Positions 53,981 through 62,702 of a DNA stretch of 64,000 nucleotides are shown one piece after another; position 1 is the first letter of the stretch, and the number at the start of each line of letters is the position of its first letter. The DNA is from an uncultured Erythrobacter sp. GTDB lineage: Bacteria > Pseudomonadota > Alphaproteobacteria > Sphingomonadales > Sphingomonadaceae. The notes below the pieces were generated by a model. The model was not told where the DNA came from. It worked only from the letters and a program-made list of their open reading frames with translations, and did no database searches. The position numbers were made by a program, and so were the translations under genes. The stretch covers positions 248,001 through 312,000 of the forward strand of contig CANNCL010000002.1 of NCBI GenBank assembly GCA_947503155.1, in the 5' to 3' direction.

Positions 53981-54936
53981 TGACCCATTCTTCAAGGATG
54001 GCCCCGACCCATGCGGAATTGGCGCGGACCGGCGCCATTGCGTTTGCCGGATCGCCAATTGATCGGTCCGACCATATTCGCACCGATAAAGAGGCCCTTG
54101 GCGGGTTGATGAATTGGCGGGCGAAGGTTCTGCTGCTCGATGGCTTGCTGCCGCAGATTGATGATGCAGGCGGATTGCTATGGGGCACTTTGGCCGATGT
54201 GGCAGAGGATGCGGAGCTCGTATTTCTCGGCATGTTGCCAGAGGAATCGGGCGAGAAAGCTTGCTTTGCCGCTGTGCCCGATGACGGCGCGACCGGGCCA
54301 GCCTATGCCATGCCGCGCGCTTGGCAGGCGATCCAGCAATTGTCGCCCGGTGATCTGGCGATTTATGGCGGCGCGCGCAGCCTGGTCGATTGGCATGCAC
54401 GGCACCGTTTCTGTGCGAAATGCGGCGGCGCGACGAAGCCTGCAAAGGGCGGGTGGCAACGCGATTGCCTGCCGGTGACGCAGGGCGGCTGTCAGGCGCA
54501 GCATTTCCCGCGCACCGATCCAGTTACAATCATGCTGGTTGAGAATGAGGGGCGGCTGCTCCTTGGCCGTCAGCCGCGCTTTCCGCCGCGCGCGTTTTCT
54601 GCGCTGGCGGGCTTTGTCGAACCGGGCGAAACCATCGAAGAAGCAGTCGCGCGAGAGGTCCATGAAGAAGCCGGGCTGCGCGTGCGCGATGTCCAATATA
54701 TCGCGACCCAGCCTTGGCCATTCCCCAGCCAATTGATGATCGGATGCTATTCGCGCACCGATGAAACCGAGATCACACTGGATGTCGAGGAATTGGAAGA
54801 AGCGCGCTGGTTCACCCGCGAAGAGGTGCAACATGCGATGGATACAATCGGCAGCGAAGAGGGACCGTTTAACGCCCCGCCAAAGGCCGCAATCGCGCAT
54901 AGCTTGCTGAAATGGTGGTTGGAGAAATCCGCATGA
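53980..54936 (+). CDS. nudC: NADH pyrophosphatase / NAD-capped RNA decapping enzyme NudC
   Basis: The 318-residue NUDIX hydrolase has an N-terminal domain and a zinc ribbon beginning FCAKCGG. The NUDIX box is GFVEPGETIEEAVAREVHEE with AGL after it, and the NudC-specific QPWPFPSQLM is present. It cleaves NAD(H) and removes NAD caps from RNA. The second zinc knuckle is unusual: the two Cys are seven residues apart (C-x7-C) rather than the E. coli C-x2-C. Start and stop both overlap neighbouring genes, so it belongs to a compact operon. Confidence 0.93.
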   Translation: MTHSSRMAPTHAELARTGAIAFAGSPIDRSDHIRTDKEALGGLMNWRAKVLLLDGLLPQIDDAGGLLWGTLADVAEDAELVFLGMLPEESGEKACFAAVPDDGATGPAYAMPRAWQAIQQLSPGDLAIYGGARSLVDWHARHRFCAKCGGATKPAKGGWQRDCLPVTQGGCQAQHFPRTDPVTIMLVENEGRLLLGRQPRFPPRAFSALAGFVEPGETIEEAVAREVHEEAGLRVRDVQYIATQPWPFPSQLMIGCYSRTDETEITLDVEELEEARWFTREEVQHAMDTIGSEEGPFNAPPKAAIAHSLLKWWLEKSA

Positions 54937-55634
54937 GCACCCCGCAAACCCTAACCATCGACATCTATTCTGACGTCATGTGTCCGTGGTGCGCGATTGG
55001 ATATGGCCAATTGCAAAAGGCATTGGGCGAGCTCAACGGAGAGATCGACGCGGAAATCCGCTGGCGTCCGTTTGAACTCAACCCCGACATGCCGGTGCAA
55101 GGCGAGCAGCAAGAGGCGCATCTACAGCGCAAATATGGCCGTTCTGCCGAAGAAGGATCGAAGGTTCGCGGGCAGATGAAAGCGATTGCCGAAAGCGCGG
55201 GCGTATCGCTGTCTTATGAGGGGCCAAACGAAGGTGGCGCCGATGCGCCGCCTGCGATGATGTGGAACACGCGCGATTGCCACAAACTGCTCGGCTTTGC
55301 GCTCGAACAGGCGGGACCGGATGTGCAGACGCAGCTGAAACTCGCTTTGTTCAAAGCGCATTTCAACGAACGCAAGCCATTGGCTGATCGCGAAGTGCTG
55401 CTCGATATCGCTGCCAGCGTGGGCCTGCACCGGGCGGCTGCGAAAGCGGCGCTGGACGATGCGGAATTGGAAGCGCGCGTTGTCGCTGAGCAGCAGCAGG
55501 CGTGGGATTTCAACATTACCGGCGTGCCTGCGATGATCGTGGCGGATAAATTCATGATCCCCGGCGCGCAATCGCCAGAGACTTATGTAAACGCGCTGCG
55601 CCGGGTGGCGGATAAGATACGGGCTGCGGCTTAA
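54933..55634 (+). CDS. DsbA-family oxidoreductase, FrnE-like, cytoplasmic
   Basis: The 233-residue thioredoxin-fold protein has the active site CPWC in SDVMCPWCAIG and the cis-Pro in ITGVPAMIV. There is no signal peptide, so it is a cytoplasmic FrnE/2-hydroxychromene-carboxylate-isomerase-like member. It lacks classical DsbA features. FrnE proteins act in disulfide exchange and stress resistance. ATG at 54933 overlaps the nudC stop (ATGA). The next gene starts on its stop codon. Confidence 0.9.
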   Translation: MSTPQTLTIDIYSDVMCPWCAIGYGQLQKALGELNGEIDAEIRWRPFELNPDMPVQGEQQEAHLQRKYGRSAEEGSKVRGQMKAIAESAGVSLSYEGPNEGGADAPPAMMWNTRDCHKLLGFALEQAGPDVQTQLKLALFKAHFNERKPLADREVLLDIAASVGLHRAAAKAALDDAELEARVVAEQQQAWDFNITGVPAMIVADKFMIPGAQSPETYVNALRRVADKIRAAA

Positions 55635-56446
55635 TGAGCGACTTCAACCCGTCCACCGCCGTTATTACCGGCGGCGCGAGCGGGATTGGCCTTGCCCTTG
55701 CCAAACGGCTGGCGGGGCAAGGCGCACACGTCATCATCGCCGACCTTGAAGGGCCTGCTTTTGAACGGGCAAAGGCGCTCAACAATATCACCGCTATCGC
55801 CTGTGATGTTTCGGACCTCGCACAGGTCGAGGCGCTCGCTGATGCTGCATTCGAACAATTCGGAACCGTCGATCTCGTCCTCAACAATGCCGGGCAAGGC
55901 GGCGTGCATGGGCCGATGTGGGAAGTTGATCCGGACGCTGCTCGCGCGCATTTCGACGTCAATTTCTGGGGTATCTGGAACGGTTGCCGCGCCTTCGCGC
56001 CGCGCCTGATCGCGCAAGAAACCCCCTCTGCAATCTACAACACCGGTAGCGAGAACAGCTGGTTCTGCGCCGTCAAGCAAACCGCCGCCTATATCGCCGC
56101 AAAACATGCCGTGCTGGGCATGACAGAGAGCCTGCGCGGAGATTTGCCGCCGCATGTTCACGCGGGGCTGATCGTGCCGGGCTGGGTCTTTACGCCGCTG
56201 GGGCCAGAACGGTTCATGCAATTCGGCATGGATGTGGAAGAATATGTCGAAATTATCCTGCCGCAAATCTTTGCGCGCCGCCGTTTCGTAGTTAGTCATG
56301 GATACAACGAAGTGCGCATAAACGAGCGCATGGATGAATTGTCCGCCAGCTACTCAGAATTTGCATTGCCTGCCAAACAGGACGCAAAACACGATGTGCA
56401 GCTGGTGATGGCACAAATGAGAAAAGCAGCCGCGCGCAAGACTTAG
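55634..56446 (+). CDS. Short-chain dehydrogenase/reductase
   Basis: The 270-residue SDR has the NAD(P)-binding TGGASGIGLALA near residue 14 and the NNAG motif in VLNNAGQGG. The catalytic Tyr and Lys are in YIAAKHAVLGM. Substrate is not clear. It is translationally coupled to the FrnE-like gene (TAATG). An operon of serine hydrolase, nudC, frnE-like and this gene is likely. Confidence 0.92.
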   Translation: MSDFNPSTAVITGGASGIGLALAKRLAGQGAHVIIADLEGPAFERAKALNNITAIACDVSDLAQVEALADAAFEQFGTVDLVLNNAGQGGVHGPMWEVDPDAARAHFDVNFWGIWNGCRAFAPRLIAQETPSAIYNTGSENSWFCAVKQTAAYIAAKHAVLGMTESLRGDLPPHVHAGLIVPGWVFTPLGPERFMQFGMDVEEYVEIILPQIFARRRFVVSHGYNEVRINERMDELSASYSEFALPAKQDAKHDVQLVMAQMRKAAARKT

Positions 56447-56481
56447 CGCGCATGGCCGCACAAAACGGGGGAATTGGACAT

Positions 56482-57369
56482 ATGGGTAAATCGGCAAAGA
56501 GCCTTTTGGTAGCGGCATTCGTCACAATTATCGCGTTGGTCTTCGCCTATTTTGCAGGTGCGGGCAGTGCCCAGATTTTCGGGGTTTCCGCGCTCTATGC
56601 CTGCGGATGGATCGCTCTGCTGGTGAACTGGATCGCATTCCTGCCTGCTGCTGCTGCAAAGTCAGATAAGTTCTATGACAGTGTCGGCGCACTCACCTAT
56701 TTGTCGGTCACAGCGTTTGCCTGTTTCGCGGCCTATTCCGCAATGGGGTCGCTTGATTGGCGCGGTATCGCGGTCGCGGCGATGGTGGCGATTTGGTGCA
56801 TTCGGCTGGGTTCGTTCCTGTATATGCGCATCCACGCGGCGGGCGGCACAGACAGCCGGTTTGAAAAGATCAAAGTGAACCCGGCGCGCTTTCTGGTGGC
56901 GTGGACGCTTCAGGCGCTGTGGGTGATCCTGACCGCGTCTGCTGCAATTGCCGCGATCACCGCGACACAGCGGGCAGAGATCGGTCTTTTCTTTGCGATT
57001 GGTGCGGCGATTTGGGTGTTCGGGATCGTGTTTGAAACGGTCGCTGACAATCAAAAAAGCGCGTTCAAAAGCGACCCGTCCAACAAGGGCAAATTTATCG
57101 ACACCGGCCTGTGGGCGTGGTGCCGTCACCCGAATTACTTTGGCGAGATTACATTGTGGACGGGCATGTTCGTGATCGCGGTACCGGTGCTATCGGGCCT
57201 GTCATGGCTGGTCGTGATCTCTCCGATTTTTGTGTATTTGCTGCTCACGAAAGTCAGCGGGATTAATTTGCAAGACGCGCAGGCGAAAGAACGCTGGGCT
57301 GGCAATGCCGCCTATCAAGAATACCGCGCCAAAACGCCCGCCCTTTTCCCGCGCCCGCCAAAAGGCTAA
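56482..57369 (+). CDS. DUF1295 membrane protein (steroid 5-alpha-reductase-like)
   Basis: The 295-residue polytopic membrane protein has about seven helices. The conserved C-terminal motif DTGLWAWCRHPNYFGEITLWTG is typical of DUF1295 and related to the isoprenylcysteine methyltransferase/5-alpha-reductase fold. Members reduce or modify lipids. ATG at 56482 follows GGGGGAAT at the right distance; a start at 56452 is open but lacks such a site. Natural substrate unknown. Confidence 0.88.
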   Translation: MGKSAKSLLVAAFVTIIALVFAYFAGAGSAQIFGVSALYACGWIALLVNWIAFLPAAAAKSDKFYDSVGALTYLSVTAFACFAAYSAMGSLDWRGIAVAAMVAIWCIRLGSFLYMRIHAAGGTDSRFEKIKVNPARFLVAWTLQALWVILTASAAIAAITATQRAEIGLFFAIGAAIWVFGIVFETVADNQKSAFKSDPSNKGKFIDTGLWAWCRHPNYFGEITLWTGMFVIAVPVLSGLSWLVVISPIFVYLLLTKVSGINLQDAQAKERWAGNAAYQEYRAKTPALFPRPPKG

Positions 57370-57412
57370 GAGGTTGGCGCGCAAGACTTTCTGTCAAAAT
57401 TAGGAGCCCCCT

Positions 57413-57925
57413 ATGACCCGCACTGCAATTGTCCGCCTAATCGCCGCCACGCCGCTGATCGCTTTGCTCGGCGCGTGCAGCGGGGAAGCCACTGAGGATG
57501 CAGGGCCAGAGGAAGGTCCGGCAGCGGGCGGCGAACCGCCTGCTGAAATCGCGCAGCGCCAGGACAATTACGAAGCGATCGGCGACAGTTTCAAAACCAT
57601 CCGCGAGCAATTGGAGGGCGAAGCGCCTGACATGGCCGCGATCCAAACCGCTGCCGCCGATATCAACACGCGGCTTCAGCGTATTCCTGACCTCTTTCCA
57701 GAGGGCACCAGCATGGAAGCGGGATATGACACAGAGGCCTTGGCCGCGATTTGGGAAGACCCAGATGGCTTTGCTGAGGCAACCCAAAACGCCATCGCCG
57801 CCAGCGAGGAAATGATGGCAGCGGCCGCCACTGGCGATGCTGCGGCGGTCGGCGAACAGGTCGGCAATCTGGGCCTCAATGGCTGCAAAGCGTGCCACGA
57901 CAAATTCCGCGTCGACGACGATTGA
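57413..57925 (+). CDS. Cytochrome c' (class II c-type cytochrome), lipoprotein
   Basis: The 170-residue product has a signal with a lipobox (LLGACSGE) and an acidic linker. A four-helix bundle follows, with the haem site CKACH at 161-165, near the C-terminus as in class II cytochromes c. Cytochromes c' bind nitric oxide or carry electrons. It is followed 17 bases later by a b-type cytochrome gene, so the two form an electron-transfer pair. Confidence 0.9.
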   Translation: MTRTAIVRLIAATPLIALLGACSGEATEDAGPEEGPAAGGEPPAEIAQRQDNYEAIGDSFKTIREQLEGEAPDMAAIQTAAADINTRLQRIPDLFPEGTSMEAGYDTEALAAIWEDPDGFAEATQNAIAASEEMMAAAATGDAAAVGEQVGNLGLNGCKACHDKFRVDDD

Positions 57926-57942
57926 CCCCAAAGGGGTAGGCC

Positions 57943-58614
57943 ATGGCGACTAAAACCGAAGCCGTCAGCATCTGGGATTTGCCGGTACGGGTGACGCATT
58001 GGTCGCTGGCCGTGCTGGTCCCCATCATGTGGATTACGGCGGAAAATTCGCTGTGGTATTGGCACACGCGGACCGGCCATGTGGTGCTAGCACTGCTGAT
58101 TTTTCGCGTGATCTGGGGCTTTGTTGGCACGGATACGGCGCGTTTCGCCAGTTTTGTAAGAGGCCCGGCGCGCGTGCTTGCATATTTGCGCGGGGACTAC
58201 GACGCGAAGCGTGAGGTTGGCCACAACCCGCTCGGCGCGCTGGCGGTTATCGCGATGCTATCGGTGATCGCGGCGCAGGTCGGCATGGGGCTGTTTGCGG
58301 GCGATCCGTATGATGGGGCGACCGGGCCGCTGAACGCGCTTGTGGGCGTCGGCACCGCCGACTGGATCACCGATACGCATGAATGGTTCGTCTATGTCGT
58401 ATTCGGCATGATCGCCCTGCATCTCACCGCGATTGCGATTTACGTTGGGGTTCGGAGGCAGAAGCTTGTCGGCCCCATGGTGGTGGGCAAAGGCGAGGTT
58501 GCGGCGGGCGTGGAGGGCAATTCACGCGCGTCTTTGGGCCGATTTTTGGGAGCGGCTGTTGTGGCGGTTGGCGTTGCCGTGTGGGTCTGGTTTGGGGCTT
58601 GGCCGCTGGGGTAG
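57943..58614 (+). CDS. Cytochrome b561-type membrane protein
   Basis: The 223-residue protein starts with the conserved WDLPVRVTHWSLA and has about five membrane helices, including WHTRTGHVVLALLIFRVIWGF and WFVYVVFGMIALHLTAI, whose His residues would bind the b haems. It probably passes electrons between the quinol pool and the cytochrome c' encoded before it. AAGGGGTAGG lies upstream of the ATG. Confidence 0.92.
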   Translation: MATKTEAVSIWDLPVRVTHWSLAVLVPIMWITAENSLWYWHTRTGHVVLALLIFRVIWGFVGTDTARFASFVRGPARVLAYLRGDYDAKREVGHNPLGALAVIAMLSVIAAQVGMGLFAGDPYDGATGPLNALVGVGTADWITDTHEWFVYVVFGMIALHLTAIAIYVGVRRQKLVGPMVVGKGEVAAGVEGNSRASLGRFLGAAVVAVGVAVWVWFGAWPLG

Positions 58615-58652
58615 GGCGCGCGCAAAGCATCGATACTAGAGGAAATTAATTC

Positions 58653-59120
58653 ATGAGCATTCTGTTTGGTTTAGCGGCCCTTGCCAACGCCTGCGAAGCG
58701 CCGACCGAGGCGGAAGACGTGCAAACACAATATCTTGCATATGCCGAACGAAGCGTGAGGATTGCCGAACTGGCGATAGCTGGAGACGAACAAACACTTG
58801 GTCGGATGATCGATGCCGATGCTGAATTTGCTGCTGGTGGCGGTGATGTCTTAGTGCCTTTGGGCAGCGGTATCAGCGCTGCAATCGTCTTCGTTGATCG
58901 ACTACGACTAAACGCATCTCAATTCTCTTATCCGGGCTGGGATTATATGAGTTATCCGGCGGATGCTTGCGGCCCGATAGAGATTGAAATCCGCTTCACG
59001 GATGCTGAAGAGCAGATGTACACCGATGTAACATTCAAATTTGACGGCGGTATGCTATCCTCTGCGAACGGTTGGACCCGTTCCCTAAATTCTGGCTTGA
59101 TACGCGGCCAGCGCCCCTAA
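58653..59120 (+). CDS. Hypothetical protein
   Basis: The 155-residue protein starts MSILFGLAALANACEAPTEA; the start is hydrophobic but too short for a sure signal peptide. The rest is acidic and lacks known motifs, though the layout (helices, then a beta-sheet with VTFKFDGGML) resembles small SnoaL/NTF2-like folds. A strong GAGGAA lies 8 bases before the ATG. It converges on the DUF1489 gene, overlapping it by four bases. Confidence 0.7.
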   Translation: MSILFGLAALANACEAPTEAEDVQTQYLAYAERSVRIAELAIAGDEQTLGRMIDADAEFAAGGGDVLVPLGSGISAAIVFVDRLRLNASQFSYPGWDYMSYPADACGPIEIEIRFTDAEEQMYTDVTFKFDGGMLSSANGWTRSLNSGLIRGQRP

Positions 59121-59512
59121 ATCAGCCCCAACCGCTCCAACTTACCCGCTAGTTTCCCCGGCAGGGCGTCGCCAATATCCTCGCCATCGGCCACATCCAG
59201 CGGGGCTTTGTCCTCCGCCAAATACCGCCACCCTTGATGCGCGCGTTTGCGTTGTTGGTGGACGCGCACCAGCTCTGGCTTCAGATTGATGTACCAGCGG
59301 CCTTCTTCGGTTTCGGTAAAGCTCAAGATTTCGGACCGCGCCACCAGAGAGTGGTTCAGTATCCAATAGAGCGATCCGCCGATCATCTCCTCATACCGTT
59401 TCGGGCGGTATTTGGTCGTCAGCCGTTTTGGGTTCGGGCTGTTCACATACCAGCTGGCTAAGTCGTCATAGCTCTTCGCGCCGAACGCGATTTTGGTCAT
59501 ATTGAGCGGCAT
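59117..59512 (-). CDS. DUF1489 family protein
   Basis: The 131-residue protein matches the alphaproteobacterial DUF1489 family: PLNMTKIAFGAKSYDDL at the start, TKYRPKRYEEMIGGSLYWI and HQGWRYLAEDKAPLD. Function is unknown. ATG at 59512 (MPLNMTKIAFG) is chosen by comparison with that family; the frame is open 10 codons more. The next gene on the same strand ends 30 bases upstream of this start. Confidence 0.85.
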   Translation of the reverse strand: MPLNMTKIAFGAKSYDDLASWYVNSPNPKRLTTKYRPKRYEEMIGGSLYWILNHSLVARSEILSFTETEEGRWYINLKPELVRVHQQRKRAHQGWRYLAEDKAPLDVADGEDIGDALPGKLAGKLERLGLI

Positions 59513-59542
59513 TGGTCTAATGTGGCGCTGTAGCCGCCCCAA

Positions 59543-60319
59543 TCAAGCCATGCTCAGCCCGCCATCCACGATAAACGGCGCGCCAGTGGCAAATTTGCTC
59601 TCATCACTGGCGAGATAGACCACCAGATGCGCGATATCCTCTGGCTCTCCCATCCGGCCAATCGGTTGCGCGACAGAGAAAGCCTCGCGCGTTGCATCGG
59701 GATCGGGCGTGCCGGCGATGACGCTTTCGACATTGGGGGTCAGGATTGTGCCGGGCTGAACGGAATTGACGCGCACATTGTTGCCATCGCGCGCGCACCA
59801 CAAAGCGATGCTTTTGGTCAGCATGGGGATCGCGGCCTTGGCGCTGTTATAGGCGGCCAGATCAGGTCCGGCTTTGTTTCCCGCAGCAGATGAAAAGTTC
59901 ACGACCGACCCGCCGCCGCTCTTTGCCATCAAGGGGATCGCCGCTTTGCAGCCCATGAAGATCGAATCCACATCGACTTCATAACAGCGCCGGAAATCCG
60001 CCGGAGAGATATCCATGAACGATCCAAACACCGTGATCGCGGCGTTGTTGACCAACACGTCGAGCCGTCCGACCGTGCTTTCAATCCCGGCGATGATCGC
60101 CTGCCAGCGGTCCCAATCGGTCACGTCTTGCGGCAGGAATGAGCAGTTTGGCCCCAATTCCTCCGCCGTGGCCGCGCCCGCCGCCTCGTTAATGTCGGTG
60201 ATGATGACGGTCGCGCCTTCGGCCAACAATGCCTTTGCCGATGCCTTGCCAAGCCCCATCGCCCCGCCGGTCAGCAGCACAATCTTGCCCTCTACGCGTC
60301 CTGTTCGGTCAGCCATCAT
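59543..60319 (-). CDS. Short-chain dehydrogenase/reductase
   Basis: The 258-residue SDR has TGGAMGLGKASA for coenzyme binding and NNAAITVFGSF, the position of the NNAG motif with Ala for Gly. The catalytic YNSAKAA follows, with the C-terminal FIVDGGLSMA. Acidic Asp in ITDINEA at the end of strand 2 suggests NAD over NADP. Substrate is not known. It may start one codon later, as the product begins MM. Confidence 0.92.
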   Translation of the reverse strand: MMADRTGRVEGKIVLLTGGAMGLGKASAKALLAEGATVIITDINEAAGAATAEELGPNCSFLPQDVTDWDRWQAIIAGIESTVGRLDVLVNNAAITVFGSFMDISPADFRRCYEVDVDSIFMGCKAAIPLMAKSGGGSVVNFSSAAGNKAGPDLAAYNSAKAAIPMLTKSIALWCARDGNNVRVNSVQPGTILTPNVESVIAGTPDPDATREAFSVAQPIGRMGEPEDIAHLVVYLASDESKFATGAPFIVDGGLSMA

Positions 60320-60349
60320 CTCTCTCCTAAGAATTGTCAGAGGAGAGAT

Positions 60350-61795
60350 TTACAGCGGCGCAAGCCCCGCTGCCACTGCCAAACCTAAGAAGGCGAGGAA
60401 GCCCATCGAATCCGTGATCATCGTCACAAACACCGAGGAAGCGACCGCGGGATCTTGATCCAACCGTTCAAAAATCACGGGGACCAGCACACCTGCAAGG
60501 CCCGCCACCGCGATATTCAGCACCATTGCCGCCGCAATCACCGCGCCCATCATCGGGGAATACAAAACGCCCGCCGCGATCCCGATCAGCACCGCAATGG
60601 TCACACCATTGAGCAATGCCACGCGCAATTCGCGCCAGACAATCCGCCAAGTGTTCGCGCGGGTCAGCTGATTGGTGGCAATCGCGCGCACCGACACGGC
60701 CATCGTCTGCGTGCCCGCATTGCCGCCAATGCTGGCGACGATGGGCATGAGCACGGCCAGCGCGACAAGTTCCTGAATAGCCGCGCCGAAAAACGCGATA
60801 ATCGCAGAGGCGACGACCGCCGTACCCAAATTGGCGATCAACCAACGCACCCGGCTGGAGAATGCTTCTTTGATCGGCTCGTTAATATCGCCGTCGCCAG
60901 CGCCGGATAGGAGCAGCGCATCTTCGCCCGCTTCTTCGGAGATAATATGGACGATATCATCCACGGTCATCTGCCCGACCAAGCGCCCGCTTTCATCCAC
61001 CACAGCGGCAGAGATCAAGGCGTATTTCTGGAACATCAACGCGACCTCTTCCTGATCGAGGGTCACCGGGATCAGCGTTTGATCGCGCTTCATTACATCG
61101 GTTAATTTGATGCTGCGCGGCGAGGTCAGGATCCAATTGAGCGAACAGGTGCCGACCGGATGATGCGCGGCGTCGATCACGAAAACTTCGTGAAAATCAT
61201 GCTCCAAATCGCCCTCTAGGCGCAGGTAATCAATCAGATCACCCACGGTCAGATGTTCGGGCACCGCCATCGCATGACGGTTCATCAGCCGCCCGGCGGT
61301 TTCCTCTGGATAAGACAGCGCGCTTTCGACGGCGGCCTGCGTCTCCGGCTCCAGCTCAGCGATAATCGCTTTCTGGTCGACCTCGTCCAAATCTTCGAGC
61401 AATTGGACCGCATCATCGGTTTCCAACTGCTCTGCGATGGTGGCTACGTCGCTGGGCTCCAGCGCCTCCATCATCAATTCGCGGACGTGGTCGTTTAGTT
61501 CCGCGACCACTTCGGATGACATCAAATCGGTGATCGACGCGGCCAACAATGCGCGGTTTTCATTGCCGAACAATTCGAGCAAATCGGCAATATCCGCCGG
61601 GTGCAGCGGTTCGACCAAATCGTAAACCGCCGCCGTATCGCCCGCATTCAAGGCATCGCCAACAGCGCCGACAAATTCTGGTTTTAGGCGGTTTTCTTCG
61701 TCATGGCGTTCATCGTCCACCCGGTCATCCGGGCGCGCGTCTTCCTCATTAAAAGGGCGGTCATCCACCGGAATCTCATCTTCGAGGTTTGCCAT
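60350..61795 (-). CDS. mgtE: Magnesium transporter MgtE
   Basis: The 481-residue protein has the N-terminal MgtE domain (LHPADIADLLELFG), a pair of CBS domains at about residues 160-285, and a C-terminal membrane domain with five helices. The latter includes VLMPIVASIGGNAGTQTM, the conserved pore sequence. The cytosolic domains close the pore when Mg2+ is high. Length is normal. Confidence 0.95.
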   Translation of the reverse strand: MANLEDEIPVDDRPFNEEDARPDDRVDDERHDEENRLKPEFVGAVGDALNAGDTAAVYDLVEPLHPADIADLLELFGNENRALLAASITDLMSSEVVAELNDHVRELMMEALEPSDVATIAEQLETDDAVQLLEDLDEVDQKAIIAELEPETQAAVESALSYPEETAGRLMNRHAMAVPEHLTVGDLIDYLRLEGDLEHDFHEVFVIDAAHHPVGTCSLNWILTSPRSIKLTDVMKRDQTLIPVTLDQEEVALMFQKYALISAAVVDESGRLVGQMTVDDIVHIISEEAGEDALLLSGAGDGDINEPIKEAFSSRVRWLIANLGTAVVASAIIAFFGAAIQELVALAVLMPIVASIGGNAGTQTMAVSVRAIATNQLTRANTWRIVWRELRVALLNGVTIAVLIGIAAGVLYSPMMGAVIAAAMVLNIAVAGLAGVLVPVIFERLDQDPAVASSVFVTMITDSMGFLAFLGLAVAAGLAPL

Positions 61796-61908
61796 GTTTT
61801 TTGTTTAGGCAGGCGGCAGGCAAAAGCAACCGGGGTGCTTAGCGCGTGGGTGACACGGCGGCTCTAAACCGTTAGGTGAGCGCGCAAACATTCAACGGAG
61901 ATTCCATA

Positions 61909-62364
61909 ATGGCCGAAAAACTGACTTTCACGCTCGACACTAGCGATGACGCAAATGTCGTTATCAAACTTCGCCCAGACCTCGCGCCGGGCCACGTCGC
62001 GCGCATCGTCGAACTTGCCAAAGAAGGTTTCTATGACGGCGTTGTTTTCCACCGCGTGATCCCCGGTTTCATGGCCCAAGGCGGCGATCCAACCGGCACC
62101 GGCATGGGCGGCAGCGACAAGCCTGATCTGAAGGCGGAATTCAATTCCGAGCCGCACACCGAAGGCACCTGTTCAATGGCCCGTTCGCAAATGCCGGACA
62201 GCGCCAACAGCCAGTTCTTCATCTGCTTCGAAAACGCAGAATTCCTCGACGGGCAATACACCGTTTGGGGCCAAGTTGAGAGCGGCATGGAACATGTCCA
62301 CGCTCTGCCAAAGGGTGAACCACCCAAGGCACCGGGCAAGATTGTTAAGGCAACTGTTGCTTGA
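61909..62364 (+). CDS. Peptidyl-prolyl cis-trans isomerase, cyclophilin type
   Basis: The 151-residue protein has the cyclophilin core: FYDGVVFHRVIPGFMAQGGD (with the catalytic Arg), ANSQFFICF and WGQVESGMEHV. There is no signal peptide, so it is cytoplasmic. CGGAG lies 8 bases before the ATG. The last codons overlap the TTG start of the following gene, so the two are coupled. Confidence 0.95.
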   Translation: MAEKLTFTLDTSDDANVVIKLRPDLAPGHVARIVELAKEGFYDGVVFHRVIPGFMAQGGDPTGTGMGGSDKPDLKAEFNSEPHTEGTCSMARSQMPDSANSQFFICFENAEFLDGQYTVWGQVESGMEHVHALPKGEPPKAPGKIVKATVA

Positions 62365-62702
62365 TCTATCGGGCAGGCATCGGCGCTTTTGCCGCTGCCT
62401 GCCTGACAGGTTGCCTCGACGCTCCCGCTCCGATTGTTTGGGAGGGAGAAACGCAGCGCGATGAGGCCAGCTATATTCGGTGTCTAGAGAGCTACGATGT
62501 GTTTGATGACCTTTCTAACGTCGTTCCCAATGGGCCGGTGAACAACAGATCGCGCGCCTACAAGAAGCATGGCGGCCCGATGATTGTTTTTCCCGGCGAC
62601 CCGGCCGAGCCGCCAGAAAGAGTAGTGGCACGTTCACCTAGAGAATTATCGGTCGAAGAATTAGAGATTTTGGAAGACTGTTTGACGGTGCGGCATGATT
62701 AG
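62361..62702 (+). CDS. Putative lipoprotein
   Basis: The 113-residue product has a short signal with lipobox LTGCLD, so it should be lipid-anchored. The rest is polar, with many Asp, Glu and Arg, and lacks known motifs. The start is TTG, overlapping the cyclophilin stop (TTGA). No better start exists. The end overlaps the lipase-like gene by eight bases. It might help fold or target its neighbour, but that is a guess. Confidence 0.6.
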   Translation: MIYRAGIGAFAAACLTGCLDAPAPIVWEGETQRDEASYIRCLESYDVFDDLSNVVPNGPVNNRSRAYKKHGGPMIVFPGDPAEPPERVVARSPRELSVEELEILEDCLTVRHD

